Source: Stenocarpella maydis
Lineage: Eukaryota; Ascomycota; Sordariomycetes; Diaporthales; Diaporthaceae
Reading direction: 5' to 3'
Assembly (NCBI GenBank): GCA_002270565.1
Contig: NQMI01000170.1
Location: 27,739 to 91,738, forward strand
DNA: 64,000 nt
Below the pieces are notes generated by a model that was not told where the DNA came from, searched no databases, and saw only the letters and a list, made by a program, of their open reading frames with translations. Positions 62,885 through 64,000 of this stretch are shown here, piece after piece; the first letter of the stretch is position 1; every line of letters starts with the position of its first letter. Position numbers and translations under genes: made by a program.

Positions 62885-64000
62885 ATGGCCGTTATATATA
62901 GTAGTCTATAGTATTTTTATAATTAATAATTTTATAGCTTATAGCAATAATAACAATTACTAATAACTCTATTTATAATAAATACTTATTAGCTTTAATA
63001 TAAATTGAATTAATATTATTTATAATATAAAGTATTAAAAAGCAGCTAGGACTGTCACGAGAGGGGATACAGAGACAGGGCAGCTGTCCTCAATACGTTA
63101 ATTAAGGTTAAGTCGGCGCTACCTTCTATATAAGAGGGAAGGTTAAAGGAGCTAAGGAAGAGGTCTTAAGTATTAGAAGATGTAAGCGAGTTAGGCCCAC
63201 TGGATGACTAAGCAGCCAGTGGGGCCCTACTTTACCTACGCCCACATCTTATAAGGACTAAATATAGGTATCTTAATTTTTTTATATAATCGTTTTGAAT
63301 GCCTTGCCAATAGGTTACGATAGGTTATGCTATGTGGTGGTCTGTTTTGATAGGTAGTAATTACGGCTTTTCTAACTAACTAGAGAGCAGGAAGTAATTT
63401 CATATACAAAACATAAAAAGTTTAAAGCCCCTTCCCCGCCAAGCCCCTTAGTTTAGTTAGGCAGCCTAGCTTAATAGAATTATATATAATCCAATAAGGT
63501 AATATTCTAATATAGACTCTCTTTTCTTTTAAGATCGCACGCCCCCTAGAAACTACATTTTCTAAGCAGGTTAAATTACTTATATAACACCTCTTTTTAA
63601 AGCTATCTTTTATAACTAAAGTTAAATTAATTAACCCATAAACTTAAAACCCAATATAAAATATTATAAGAAGTATACAAAAAGGTTAAGCGAACCTTAA
63701 AGAAAATGAAACTTTTTACTTTACTTCGCCTTTTTTATATAAGGGGTAGTTTTCCAAAAAAAAACATGAACACACAACACTGTTCCTAAACAATAACATC
63801 AAAGAATAAATACAAATACACATAAAGTTGACAGAAAAATTACTAAAACACTGTAACATTAGGGAAAGAAAAATTAATATAATATATAACTACCTAAAAA
63901 AATATAAAAATATAAACTCTCCCCTTTTCTCCCTTAAAGCTACTTTCTTTTTATTATATAATTAAATAATAATGATATTAATATATCGTTATTAAGCTTC
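62885..64000. mobile_element. AT-rich, RIP-like block, probably degraded transposon DNA
   Basis: Composition changes sharply to A/T from ~62890, with no long frame. A less altered island at ~63040-63260 begins near TGTCACGAGAG, contains CTATATAAGAGGGA, and folds into nested hairpins. An LTR of a Ty3/gypsy-type element is one possible source, but no coding part or second LTR is visible. It runs off the window. Confidence 0.5.

Overview
The window is nuclear DNA of a filamentous ascomycete, most likely a Sordariomycete. Genes carry short introns (about 40-370 nt, mostly 50-110) with GT-AG borders and CTRAC-like branch points. The proteins are typical Pezizomycotina housekeeping and regulatory proteins. 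GC-rich gene territory is broken by two very AT-rich blocks that look like transposon DNA degraded by repeat-induced point mutation (RIP). I cannot name the species. Eleven genes are supported well, and two very small ones are only possible.

Left part (1-12.6 kb): the 3' part of RIC1 (Golgi Rab exchange factor) converges on a seven-exon PHO84/GIT1-type phosphate-family transporter whose sixth intron has a GC donor. An assembly gap flanked by a 76-bp duplication follows. Then come a three-exon conserved fungal protein of unknown function and an NRG1-like two-finger C2H2 transcription factor. Next is 7.8 kb without any gene I can support.

Centre (20.4-46.5 kb): two spliceosome genes, PRP31 and CLF1, are divergent and share a 450-bp intergenic region. 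They are followed by a DUF3824-type low-complexity protein, a perfect 37 x 9-bp minisatellite, and a LARP1-like protein with a La motif and a DM15-like C-terminal repeat. A 9.6-kb gene-free stretch holds an 828-bp Fot1/pogo-type MITE with ~45-bp inverted repeats and TA duplication. The v-SNARE-associated Golgi protein SFT2 is recovered from four short exons.

Right part (46.5-64 kb): an RTG3-like bHLH factor converges on NPR3 (SEACIT/GATOR1 subunit, TORC1 inhibitor). NPR3 is divergent from an ethanolamine kinase. The last 4 kb loses recognisable genes, shows only two doubtful mini-ORFs, and ends in RIP-like AT-rich DNA.

Functional links: two splicing genes share a promoter region, and two nutrient-signalling genes (RTG3-like, NPR3) are neighbours. 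I found no secondary-metabolite cluster, tRNA, rRNA or CRISPR array. The most unusual items are the MITE, the perfect minisatellite, the stop-free 99-nt PRP31 intron, and an over-represented, strand-biased 8-mer TAGTGTAG in intergenic DNA.
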